Assembly (NCBI RefSeq): GCF_029784135.1
Contig: NC_073745.1
Coordinates: forward strand, 107,270,365 to 107,334,364
Length of the DNA: 64,000 bases
Reading direction: 5' to 3'
Source: Toxorhynchites rutilus septentrionalis
Lineage: Eukaryota; Arthropoda; Insecta; Diptera; Culicidae
Translations under genes and position numbers: made by a program
Shown here: piece by piece, positions 46,152 to 56,759 of the stretch
Position numbering within the stretch: the stretch's first letter is position 1
Layout of the letters: each line of letters starts with the position of its first letter
The notes under the pieces: generated by a model
Databases searched by the model: none
Seen by the model: the letters and a program-made list of their open reading frames with translations, nothing else
Told to the model about the DNA's origin: nothing

Positions 46152-46156
46152 CGACG

Positions 46157-46815
46157 CGAAGGCTTTCTTAACGGCACTAATGGCCTCTGGGCCTAAAAAC
46201 GTGAATGCCACTTATTACACGAACACTTTTTTCTTTCGCTGGTGCAATTGAACCGGATTGTTCAATTGCATACACGTGATTATGGGAACTGCCGCCCAAA
46301 ACGAACTGTGATCCGTCTCGCTCTCCTTTTAACTAAGGACGGACTGAGAAACCTGGGCACAAGTTTCACTAAGTTCGGAACTATAAAACAACCGGCGGAC
46401 TTCAAACTCACTAGAGGACTAGAGGAATTTTTTGGATTGGAAAACGGAAGTTGGATTTTGTTTACCGTCTGTATTCTTCGGAATTCTGACATAGACTATC
46501 CTAACGTGGAACTATACCCACATTCCGTTTTGCCTGCCAAGATCGGGTCGATGAAATGTCAACAATCGACCTCAAATGCTGCCACCTTGCAATCGAGTTA
46601 TCGACCTTTCATATGCATTCATCGAACAACTTGACGCCACTTTTTCGCCAACATGTGCAAGGCGTCGACCTGCTTGCAGCGCTGCTTTCAGCACTGCTTG
46701 CTGCTTGTTTGTATTGGTTTGTTATTGAAAATGAAAAGGAAATACATTGATCGATTTTAATCATTTTATTGAAAAAAAATAATAAAAATTCATGTATAAT
46801 AAAAATAAGGTATAT
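46157..46815. other. Non-repeat DNA, function unknown
   Basis: A 130-codon frame (46242-46634, reported start not ATG-checked) has no recognised domain. No other feature. Confidence 0.25.
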
Positions 46816-47520
46816 AATGGAATCGGTGCATCCGGGTTGTCTGGATTGACGATTCAAATCCGACTGAGTACATTGATGAATACCTCCTTGCCCTTGATGA
46901 CACAGATATGTGGCTGAGGAGGATTCTTCAATGTGCGTGAAGCACGGGATCTCCGATGGGGAAAATTGCTCGAAATACTATCGATGGCCAGGACCTGCTG
47001 TTGCTGTTGATGCTACTCCCCGGAATAGCACCCTGGACTTAAAGGATACTGCTGCGGGAAAGCTGATGCTGTTGGCTGGTGTGACAGAAGTGTAAATAAG
47101 CAATGTGGTGATGAGGGAAATCATCTTTCTCACTCGCCGATTGATTGAGTCGGATGTATTCATAGCTGAAACAAAATAAAATGATTAGTAAGTGAAAAGC
47201 AGAAATGAATTCCCTACTCACCAGTTGTATGATCCGGATAAAAATGCGAACATTAAAATATCATGCGATTACGTTCGCTTACCTCACCTATTTTCATTCT
47301 ACTATACAACGGAATCAGTGCATTCGGGTTCTTCCGGGGTGGTAATTCAGCTGAGCAAGTTGATAAATACCTCCTTGTTGAGTTTTCGTGTCTGAAGAGG
47401 ATTTTTGAATGTGCGCGAAGCACGGAACCTCTAATGGGGAAAGTTCTTCGCAATACCATACCATGGTCAAATTCTGCTGCTGCCGAAATATATTTCATAC
47501 TCACCAGTTGTATGATCCAT
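46815..47520. repeat. Tandem duplication of a ~300-bp segment
   Basis: 46815-47010 and 47290-47500 share GAATCAGTGCATTCGGGTT, TACCTCCTTG, AATGTGCGYGAAGCACGG and ATGGGGAAA in order, and the donor segment CACCAGTTGTATGATCC recurs at 47220 and 47503. Copies are diverged. Confidence 0.6.
46978..47520 (-). CDS. Small two-exon gene, possibly secreted peptide
   Basis: Exon 1 (47505-47520) is ATGGATCATACAACTG with donor |GTGAGTATG. Exon 2 (46978-47165) follows acceptor TTTTATTTTGTTTCAG and reads in phase as A-MNTSDSINRRVRKMISL, a hydrophobic segment ISLITTLLIYTSV, then TPANSISFPAAV and SFKSRVLFRGVAS to a stop at 46978. A signal-anchor or late signal peptide with cleavage near TPA|NS is possible. A second copy of exon 1 and its donor, without the ATG, lies at 47222-47237, so the locus is tandemly duplicated. 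Family unknown. The splice sites are good, but expression is unproven. Confidence 0.4.
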
Positions 47521-48249
47521 TTGTTTTTGTTTGAGATGACAGTTTAGCGGAGTGGAAAAAAGAACCACCAGTGATGCCATTTGGTTTGTTTAATTATTCA
47601 GTATTTCGACTAACGAACTATCCGCGTTGACGATATTGGGGAATAGGCATGACAGTATGGATTTGCAGAAGGAATGAATACACTTTTAAAATGAAAATTA
47701 TGAATGAACATGATTTTTCCTTAATCAAATTAGTACTTTATGTAAGTGAAAATCACCATTGCCTGCAAGTGTTGAAAAAACGTCATAAAAAAATATGTTT
47801 GAAGATAATTTTATATTATAATGACAAGTTTTTTTGAGAATATCTGAACGTCTATAAAAAATAATTCAATTTAGGGTCATGACAACGTACTTTAAGTTGA
47901 AAAAATTATGCCAAGAAAAAAATTTCATACAAATTTTAGCAAATAAAAACTGATTCGGGCCGACTAATATGATAGAGAATAGTTTGCCTCATTCAAACTA
48001 ATGCCGTATCCAGATGTCGATACCTAATCGTCGTCATCGTGAATAGGTAACAGCGTTACGGTCGTTGTTAGGTCGATGTTTTTTTCGTCGATTGGATTGT
48101 GGGTAACCATATACTTCATACATATCTTAGTTTCATATCGGTTACACTTTGGTAACGTAGGTAACACATAATTGTTCAAGAAATTCATTAGAGGTAAATT
48201 CCATTTCAAGAGAAATTCATTTTCAGTTTTAGAACTAATTCTGATCAGT

Positions 48250-48545
48250 GTTCTCTACAAAACTTTTAGGCGCACCAATCATGCGTCTTCTTGTGGAATC
48301 TATTAAAGACACAGACTCCTGCCATACTTCATCGAAAACTGTTCCAAACTCGTGGGCGACGTTTGCAGAACCTAGTGATACCATCCAACAACACGGCATG
48401 CTACGCTAATTCATTGTTCGTTCGAGGTGTGGTAAACTGGAACTCATTACCGTCCGCTGTGAAGCGTTCCCCCTCGGAAGCAATTTTTAAGAGTGGCTGC
48501 AATATCTTTTGGAACCGAAGAAATTTAATTTATTTAGAATAGAAG
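48250..48545 (+). pseudogene. Non-LTR retrotransposon (LINE) 3' end fragment
   Basis: The frame ends in text typical of LINE reverse transcriptase C-termini: KLFQTRGRRLQNLVIPSNNT then SLFVRGVVNWNSLPSAV, with stop at 48540-48542. All upstream domains are absent, as in 5'-truncated insertions. Confidence 0.65.
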
Positions 48546-48715
48546 AGTAGAGAATATGTTACATTATAATTATATCTGTACCAATTTCAAAACCGGAGGT
48601 AGCAAAGTTCAAAAAAGATTCACATCTTACGCTACTGCACAATGAACAAACAAACAACTGACCCTTGTTCCGGTCGAGCAGGTCCTCTTACAAAAAAAGT
48701 AAAAAAAAAATGAGT

Positions 48716-49860
48716 GGGCTACATCTATGATATAACCGCAAGGTTGACGTGGGACTACCTTAGCGTAGCAATCATTTGTTTGCATTAATTAAATTTTTGG
48801 TTGAATGAAACAATTCCCGAATTCAATTGAATTCAATATATTTGCTTTGTGAGTAAAAAGATTGTATAATTATATATAAGGTCAATTCATGCGTTGTGAT
48901 AGATTATGTTCTTTTTTTTAGTGAGTCCTTTTACATTTCGTATGATGCCGAGGACAAAATATGTGAACGGAAGAATTATCAAATGATTATTTTATTTTAC
49001 GTTTCCTTCTGATGTTTGCATCTCTCAAATGTATGTACTTCTCGAATCGCGAATTTACTTGATTTGATGAACTTCAGGCACTCAGTTTCGATTTTGACAT
49101 GTACGTCGAACGCATATTGTTAAATCAATAGGCGTCAGCGCAGCTATTGGTTATCAACATCTTGCCTAATCATCAAATGGTATACGTAGTAATTCAGAGA
49201 GCAGAAGATATGAAGGCATATCCTTCAATGCAAGCTTGAATAACCGAGCCAAAGCATGGTATTCGTACCCGTTTTTGTAATCCGTGTTAGGAAAACACTT
49301 TTCGGAGTGCAAAAAAAAACATACGAGTGCAGAAGTACCCCCGGAAGACCGTGTTAAGAAAACATATTCTAGTTTGCACAAAGGCAAGCGAGTACAAAAG
49401 TACTCGCAATTTGCATTTATTTTCAGAGCCGATTTCCCCTGACATCTTGGTTTTGAAGTCTATGTTAGGCAAACACATTTCAGTCGGAACAAAAATGCCC
49501 CCGACTTGCATGAATTTGTAATGCCAATTTCCTCAGACACCTTGGTTCTAAAGTCTGTGTTAGGGAAACATATTTCAGTCGGAACAAAAATACCCCCGAC
49601 TTTCATGTATTTGCAATGCCGATCTCTCCAACGCTGCTTGGTTTTGAAGTCTGTGTTAGGGAACATATTTCGGTGAGAACAAAAGCCCCCATACTTTCAC
49701 GTATTTGCAATGCCGATTTCCCCGAGGCTGCTTGGTTTTGATGGCTGTGTTAGGGAAACCGTAGATCGGGCCAATCAAAATGAGGCAGTAAGGGCGTTTA
49801 GATAACGCTTAACATTTTACAGTTATTCAATTGTTTATCTCATGAAAAATAACATTTAAA
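48716..49860 (+). mobile_element. PE-5 copy B
   Basis: The 3' module GGCTACATCTATGATATAACC-GCAAGGTT-GACGTGGGACTAC (48718-48758) follows an A run. The body carries AATATGTGAACGGAAGAATTATCAAA (as at 19925-19950) and the minisatellite, then ACCGTAGATCGGGCCAATCAAAA as at 22850. The right boundary is unclear because a PE-1-like tail (49870-50120) follows. Confidence 0.5.
49395..49770. repeat. Minisatellite, ~95-bp unit, four units
   Basis: The unit holds GACTTGCATGTATTTGCAATG, GCCGATTTCCCC, CTTGGTTTTGAAGTCTGTG, TTAGGGAAACATATTTC and GGTGGGAACAAAAATACCCC. Single or paired units occur at 18410-18560, 20150-20233 with 22704-22850, and 38265-38330, always inside PE elements. Confidence 0.75.
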
Positions 49861-49869
49861 AAATTAATT

Positions 49870-49885
49870 GGCGCTTTCCAGGGCC
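49870..49885 (+). promoter_or_regulatory. Histone 3' stem-loop (slightly changed)
   Basis: GGCGCTTTCCAGGGCC then ACCAAACTTTTCACAAAAGAG. It begins a segment (to about 50120) that matches 4567-4830 of PE-1 copy I. Confidence 0.6.
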
Positions 49886-50120
49886 ACCAAACTTTTCACA
49901 AAAGAGATATTGCAAGTTATCCACAATACGATGGATTCTAAAGTGATATTCGAAGAATAAAGTAAAATATTTAAACTGATTTTTGTTTACTTGGGGAGAG
50001 CCCGTGGTAATTTAGACGTGTTTTTGAGCTTATTGGGGTCTTTCAGATCGATCATTCAGTTTTTACGAGTCCGTGCATGGTTTCCAAATTGAAAGTGACG
50101 TCAAAGTAAAACACATTGCA

Positions 50121-52262
50121 AGCCGAATGGAAAGAAGAAATTTTTCAAAAATAAGAGTAGTGTTTATTGTTATAGTTACCACCAAAACAATCGATTTCGG
50201 ATTCTTGTTGCCATTCGACGATAGATGCTGAAAAGTATAATTGGTGAATTATTTGTTTGGAGTAATATTTTTGGGAGCGTTAGAAAGGGTTTTTTTTTAT
50301 TCTAAAGCGGATTTTTTTACCAGGTACATATTTCCCACGTAAAAAGGACTTCTTGATGCTGATAATGGTTTTTCACTTCTTCAGTTCAGCTAAAACCATT
50401 GCATGAAAACATGCGGTAACATTGGGTTTCATCGTGGAGTGAACATGAGATGAGTTAATATTTGTACAAATCAGACGCTGCAATAAATGTTTCTATGGTG
50501 GTTCGACACTACTCCCCTCTCTCTAAGGAGAGAAGAGGGGAGGGGTCTGTCTTCATTCTATCATATTTTCTGTATAAAATATGTAACGGAGGAACATGTT
50601 ATTTGCAAGTGGTTGAACAATCTTGAACGAGAATTGTGTTTGAAAATAATCTGATATCATAATGAAGAATTTCGGTAGAAGTACTAGGAATTTGATAGTA
50701 AAAGGTAATTAGAAGATCAATTAATGAACAGTCCTGCGATTGGACTCATGAACTTGCGCTTAGTAAGAAAAAATAATGATTGTCAACATACAAAAATTCG
50801 AAGTTTCGAAAATTCATAAAATTTTGATGTTCCACAAAGTTTGTCAAAAATAGTTTTATCATCTTGAAATTATTTTATAAATTTTCTACATGACTTCTAT
50901 TTATAAGAAAAAAAATCAAAAATGTCGCGCCCTCTTCGAAACATTGTAAACTATAAAAAATAAATACAATAAAGAATTACAAAACAACATCCGAAATTTT
51001 TGCGCGTTCAATATTTTTACTAGTTGGTTCCAAATTTGATATGGTTGATCAACAGTTATGAATTTTTGAAATAGGTATTTTTGGAAAAAAGGTGAAAAAA
51101 CTGATTTTCGAACCACCCTGAAATAGAAATGAGCACCCTGATGAAAACAATTAACAAAATAATGGGTCTAATATTTTGCGATAAGGCGATAAGGAAGAAA
51201 ACTACCAATTTTCACGAACATCTGAGAACCACTCTATCGGTTTGGAATGGAATGGCTGTATAATAGAGAAGCTTTGAAGGGAAATGTAATTATAAACATG
51301 GATTAGATGAAATTTTGGCAGAATCGGGTAGCGAAGATCGACACCGAGAGTGACGAGCGCCGGCTTATGAGTTGCAGAAGACTAGGCAACTTCTAAATAA
51401 CGATGTTCGTGCATTCTCTATATTTTTATCGATAATTCATTTTATCACCTGTATTTCAACCGATAAAATTTTTCCGATTCATTGAATCATAAACAAATTT
51501 AATAGATTTGAATCTGTCCCATGATATAGGATTTAAATAGTGACAATTGAGTTGTCTGAATTGATACTCCCGAGAAAACTATCGAGCGTTGATTGATCAC
51601 TGGCAGCACGGTGAAATTCGTTTGCTCCAACTCTTCTCATACCTCAAATCACCCGGGGCGACACTCAAAAAGTATTTGTTTGAAGAGCGAAACAGTACCT
51701 GAATCAACCGATTATATCGTGAGCTCATCGAGAAGAAACTCTTCCATGTCGAACCAGATAAGAAATAATACAATACAGAAATAATACAATCATCGGAGCT
51801 TTATCGCCAAAATTGTAGTGTCACGTCACTGACACAGTAACACACTGTGCATACCTCAAAACCTGATCCCCGGGACGCGGGAAACCCTGCGGATTGTTTC
51901 GCACTGTATGATCCCAGGGTTGGGTTCACCGCTTCGTTATTCAATGCTTCACTCCACGCTGATAGCCCTTTCGGTGGATCCCTTGGATATTGAAGCAGTT
52001 TTAAGTGCGCCTGCTGCCATTTTGGCGCATTGATAACAGCTGTTGAGTGAACCAAACTATACCGCCAATGTTGGTGTGTTTATGTAGATAAAAATACCAC
52101 CGCAAGCGGGCACGATTACACTTCCCGTGGAGTTTTAGTCGTAATCCATCGGCTGGTTGACGCGATTCTACGCGCGATATATAATATATATTTTTTTTGC
52201 TAGTGGTAGATTAGGGAGGTTGACAAATTGGACTGAAAAAGTGTTACTTCCTAACTGTGCAG
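50121..52262. other. AT-rich DNA, probable intron or intergenic
   Basis: No domain-bearing ORF and no repeat shared with the window was recognised. Confidence 0.25.
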
Positions 52263-52314
52263 TCGGTGCTTTCAAACCTACCATGCGTGTTGCGTTGTGA
52301 AACCAAGTTTTCAA

Positions 52315-52426
52315 ATGTACCCCGAAGAGGAAACGGATCTTCTGTTGGAGGAAAACAGGAAACAGGACAGGAACCGCGAGATTCGGCGTGGTCATAACAT
52401 GAGATTGTTGGTGTCTCTGGTGATTG
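52315..52426 (+). CDS. First coding exon of an unidentified membrane protein
   Basis: The exon begins at acceptor TTCCTAACTGTGCAG (52262) with a short leader. The ATG at 52315 (TCAAATGTACC) gives 37 codons, MYPEEETDLLLEENRKQD to RRGHNMRLLVSLVI, and ends in phase 1 at ATTG|GTACGT. The N-terminal half is strongly charged with an acidic dileucine motif (EETDLL), like cytosolic tails sorted to endosomes. The last residues begin a hydrophobic segment that would continue in the next exon, consistent with a type II or multi-pass membrane protein. Upstream exon 40470-40728 could be its 5' UTR exon (inference). Confidence 0.5.
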
Positions 52427-52429
52427 GTA

Positions 52430-53776
52430 CGTTATCAAGATGATCGTGTGGAATGATGATACATTTTAGGATATTTCATGTACTATCACAGACAATCAGA
52501 TTATATTTCACCTTAAAAAGATGCCTGTTAGTGAAAACATTAGTTCAAACGATCAATTTCCAAACCATTTTCAATATAGATCAATGTTGCAATTCCTAGT
52601 GGGGTGATATCTGCTTTTGCTAGTTTGTGATTCACAAAATTATCATCGAAGGTTTTACAATGGCATATGGGTTCAATACAGTAAAACCTGTCAAGATAAC
52701 GACTGAAGCCGCCATTGAGACAGCCGCCAACACACGTGGATGGTATCAGCGTTTACACTTGAAAAGTTTATATGCTTTATCGGTGATGATGGTATGGTGC
52801 CAATTCTTCGACAGACGGGCTTAAATCAAACGATATTTTACCGAAAGCACATTGCCTTCACAGCTAGATTTGGCGAGTTAGCAAGTTTAGGTATTTTAAA
52901 ACTGTACTCACACTAGAATAAAGTACAATATTGTGTTTGAAATCGTTCCAACGATTTGGATGCATGACAGAGCATATTAACTATCAGATAGCAACTAACA
53001 CATCGATGTTATTGCTGGCTAGAGCACTCATAAACTTTTCACAGTTTTCTTTAACAAAACCTAAGCTAACACTTACTTTAAGTTTTGGGCTTCTACAATG
53101 GAAGTTACAGATTTTCCATGTAGCTTATTTTTCGAATTAGAGCCAGTTTAGGGTAAACAGAGCCCAAAAAGAAAAGTTTAATAATTCTGTCGGAGTTGAG
53201 ATTCAACCATCTGCATAGAATGATTTTTTCGTCTAATTTGAAGCTCTATGACCTCTCGAAATATTCTGAGTCAACTACTAACACCCGGTATGTATGTCCC
53301 ACGAATGAATTAGGTCAGAATGGTAAAATGATGACAACATTAGTAGATTACTTCTTGACATAACACGATGAATTACTTCGATTTGTTTTTTTTTCGTTTC
53401 TGGCAAACTCCCATAGAATCGGGTCCAATGTTGACGGACAGACAAACAAGCATAATTAATTAAACTGCGTTACTTCCGAACGAAGGTGATTTGTTATGAT
53501 TTGTTGTTTTTCTTTCGTTCCAATAATTTGTAGTGATCGGCGAGTACCTCATACGCGTAGGTGTTCACTAATGTTCCACGGTGATCCTAGGGTGAGAGGT
53601 GTGTGAGGGTTATTTACGCATGAATGAGTGCGGGTTGGATGGCGACTATGGGCTGAAGCGATTCAATTGTTACAACGCAAAACAAATCAACCAAGGTGAA
53701 GAAGAAGAAGCCGAAACGAAGTGAGAAGGAATTGAGAAATCGTGTACAATCGAAAAATCTACACGTTGATGGTTAC
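52430..53776. other. Probable intron
   Basis: Follows the 52427 donor. No clear downstream exon could be picked; the frame at 52627-52824 lacks splice support. Confidence 0.3.
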
Positions 53777-53784
53777 AAAAAAAA

Positions 53785-55628
53785 CAGGAAGTGGGTTATA
53801 TCGATGGTATAACCGCAATGGTGACGTAGGACTATCGTTGATTTAGTGATCATTTGTTTGAAGTTGGATCTAAATCCATTCTGAATGAATGAATAAATGA
53901 ATATTTGGGGGACTTCGAAAATGAGAGCGTTACGTTGGAGGTACAAGGTTTTATGCATCCAATATTGGATACGAAAATATCCTACTGATGGGGAGGAATA
54001 ATCTTCAGAAGCTTTCCTGCTAATTGCACTTGATTGAAAAATCACAAAACCAATTGTATTTGGTCGCAATATTATATGGATAGAAAACGTTCAAATAAAC
54101 TCTTTCGCTTGTATGTAATTTTCAATTCCAAGAGGAACTGGCAGATTATTTTGCAGCAACGATCACTTCTTTCCGGATTCTTCTCGATAACCAGCAAACG
54201 TAAAGAGTTGCGCGCGTGTATGTGTGTGTGTGTGTTTGTGGCGGTTGCTCCGATGTCTCAAGCGGAACCAATTTTCGATGTTCGTATTCTCTCGGTCGTC
54301 TTCTCTTCTCTTTCTGATGGATCGGCTTTTCTGCACTCCGTCATAGTCCCAAACAAACTGAATGCGTTTCAGGTTAGGTTAGGTCAGGCCAGGTAATGAA
54401 TCCCTTGATCCCTCACCATCCAGCTCGTCCAGCTCGTTCAACTCGTTCAGTAACGATGTTGTCTTGTAGATGTCCTCACGAAAAATGAATGCGTTTCACC
54501 ACCAGAATATCGCTTAAGTATGCTTTTTGTCCGTGATTGAATCGAAAGAAGGTGTGGTTTACGATGGCAATTTGGAAGGCAAACTAGAGGCGAATGAGCT
54601 CTCTGAGTTTGAAACTTTCAGCGACTGAGCAATAATCGATTGAGAATTATGTTTTTCGCGATGCGAAACATTTTCCTTTGCGCGCGCATACATTGGAAAC
54701 GAACATATCCTACTGATGGGGAAGAATAATCTTCAGAAGCTTTCCTGCTAATTGCACTTGAATGAAAAATCACAAAACCAAATGTATTTGGTTGCAGTGT
54801 TATGTGGATAGAAAACATTAGAATAAACTGTATCGCATCAATGTATTTTTAAATTCCCAGGGGAACTGGCAGAGCATTTTTCAGCAACGATTAGTTCTTT
54901 CCAGAATTTCCTCGATACTCGAAGCCCACCAGTGGTTAATGCTAACTCGATAACCACCTGTAAATAGCACTTGATTGAAAAATATTTGGTCGCTGTGTTA
55001 TATGGTTAGAAAACATTAAAATAAACTCTTTCGCATGAATGTATTTTTCAATTCCCAGGGGAACTGGCAGATTATTTTTCAGCAACGATTGAATCTTTCC
55101 GTAATTTTCTCGATGCTGAATGGCATCCAAACGAAGAGTTCCGCGCGTGTATGTGTGTGTGTGGCGGCTGCTCTGATCTCTTCCCGGGGAACCGTTTGTG
55201 GCATCACTCTCCTTCTGATGGATTCCCTTCTGGCCTAAGGTGCACAAACAGGCTCTTGGTGACACTGTTCATCCACGCTTTGATGATAAACAAAGAACTT
55301 CACCACAACAGCGACAACATGCTCCAATCGCTGTTCAATTATAACTGAGTGGATTTCCGAGCGGCGCTCGCTTATATACCGATTGGTGATTTCAATAGCC
55401 TGTTTTGAAAGCAATTTTAAGACTATTGAAACAAGTTTTTGGATCAAAAAGTAACAAGTATATAACGCGTAGACATTTTATCTTTCGAATGAAGTGTTTA
55501 TCATACCATTTCGTTCAGTTGTTTAGGAGCTATTAATGCTCAAAATCTCGGTCTCCGGCGTAACGCTTTCGTTTTCGAAACTTTGATTTTACACCCCGGT
55601 ATAGAAATGAAAGATGTAGTCCTACGTC
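53785..55628 (-). mobile_element. PE-4, palindrome-ended element with internal repeats
   Basis: The left end is the module GGTTATATCGATGGTATAACC-GCAATGGT-GACGTAGGACTAT after A8 (53777-53784). The right end is GATGTAGTCCTACGTC (55613-55628) before AAAA. Inside, three diverged copies of one segment (about 53950-54320, 54690-54940, 54957-55250) share CTAATTGCACTTGATTGAAAAA, GGGGAACTGGCAGATTATTTTTCAGCAACGAT and the GCGCGTGTATGTGTGTG tract. A promoter-like box on the minus strand is listed separately. Confidence 0.65.
55340..55410 (-). promoter_or_regulatory. TATA promoter inside PE-4
   Basis: The minus strand CCAATCGGTATATAAGCGAGC has a CCAAT box next to a TATA box, with an initiator-like ACTCAGTTA about 25-30 bases on. 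The style is that of histone gene promoters. The frame after it (MNSVTKSLFVHLRPEGNPSE) stops early, and no histone is recognised. Confidence 0.5.
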
Positions 55629-55677
55629 AAAACATGCGTGATTTTTTCCATCGTTAATTAAGGAGGTATTAGCGTTC

Positions 55678-55933
55678 CCGTGGCCGAGTGGTTAGCGTCC
55701 CACATTTTCATGCCGGGGGTTCGGGTTCGATTCCCGTTCTGGCCGGGGGATTTTTCGTCAGATATTTCCTCCGACTTGCACTGTGATCACGCGTATTCTA
55801 GAGCTTGCCACTCTAGAATACATTCAAGACGTGTTATCCGGCTAGGTACTACTAACAAAATGACGCAAGTAATACCTATGTTGAGAAGGCAACAGTTTCA
55901 CTGGGAACGTTAGTGCCACCCAAGAAGAAGAAG
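55678..55933 (+). mobile_element. tRNA-derived SINE with 10-bp target duplication
   Basis: The head has A box TGGCCGAGTGG (55681) and B box GGTTCGATTCC (55724), followed by a unique body and an (AAG)n tail. ATTAGCGTTC flanks both sides (55668-55677, 55934-55943). It resembles the Aedes Feilai-type SINEs in plan; the family name is inference. It is complete, unlike the minus-strand copy at 17657-17830. Confidence 0.88.
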
Positions 55934-56007
55934 ATTAGCGTTCAAAAACTGAACACTTTTTCACACTGAAATATTGAAATGGACCCCTATATTGAACGGT
56001 TAGACGT

Positions 56008-56023
56008 AGTCCTACGTCAAAAA
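56008..56023 (-). repeat. Orphan PE 5' hairpin
   Basis: AGACGTAGTCCTACGTC before AAAAA is a third PE 5' end in this part. Its element body would extend to the left, where the SINE and PE-4 have landed. Confidence 0.5.
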
Positions 56024-56039
56024 TTATATGAGATGATAC

Positions 56040-56383
56040 TAGATCTCGACGTTTCATGCAATTTTTTTCTTCGAAAAACCCGATTTCCTTTACTCCCCCC
56101 TTTAGTGATTTTTCGATTTTCAAAAAACTCAAACTTTGGCCGCTTTGCGCCAAGTCTGATTCTGATTGAGCTGATATTTTGCGTAGGGTGTTTTTTTCGA
56201 GGGTGTGAACATTTTCTTTGGGGTAACTTTTTGAAACTTTTGAATCTTTTTGTCCCTTGCGTAATCGTAACTTAATTTAATTTGTTAGTTTGTTATTCTT
56301 ATCATGTAGACCGTGATGATGATTATGTTAGTAAATAAATATGAATTGAAACTCGAGATGACCATTTTCATTGGCACCCTAAT
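56040..56383. mobile_element. Second copy of the AGGTGCCAATG foldback MITE
   Basis: CGATTTCCTTTACTCCCCCC, AACTCAAACTTTGGCCGCTTTGCGCC, TGAGCTGATATTT and the end CATTTTCATTGGCACCCTAA match the right half of 38947-39494. About 110 bp at 56245-56355 are inserted, and look like a LINE 3' tail (GTTAGTAAATAAATATGAATTG). Confidence 0.6.
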
Positions 56384-56649
56384 ATACATACATAATTGAT
56401 TCAGATGATATATCTTTACATCTTCGGTTTTATATTTACGTCATCAAATTCAAGTTATGCAATTTTGTTTCTATCTAGTGTTTATCCATCTTAGGATTGT
56501 TTTTTTTTTGTGAATAAATGAATATAGTATCTTTCACTCTTCTCTTATATATGCATTGCGCTTCGAAGCAACGTGATTCTCTATATGGGAATGTATTTGT
56601 TATGCCCATTTTCACGCCGCTCAGAGAGTCATGTTGTATCGAAGCGCGA

Positions 56650-56700
56650 TGCATATATAAAAGAAGGGCGGAAGATACAACATTCAGTCACACCTCGACC
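56650..56700 (+). promoter_or_regulatory. TATA promoter, possible solo-LTR promoter
   Basis: CATATATAAAAGAAGGG is followed about 28 bases later by ACATTCAGTCACACC, an arthropod initiator. The stretch to 56860 has AACGTTGAGAGTT / AACTCTCGAC elements, and CCGCTCAGAGAGTCAT upstream recurs loosely at 57235. No ORF follows. A solo LTR is a guess. Confidence 0.4.
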
Positions 56701-56759
56701 AGCTTGATGTGTTAACGTTGAGAGTTCATCTGAGTGTAGCGTTGCCTGAACGGTCTTGG

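Noticed and set aside
53785..55628. PE-4 as a CRISPR-like or satellite array
   Set aside because: Repeat units are long, diverged and only three; eukaryotic context.
55673..55745. Apparent second tRNA gene
   Set aside because: A and B boxes are present but the acceptor and anticodon stems do not fold as a tRNA, and an (AAG)n tail with target duplication shows a SINE.
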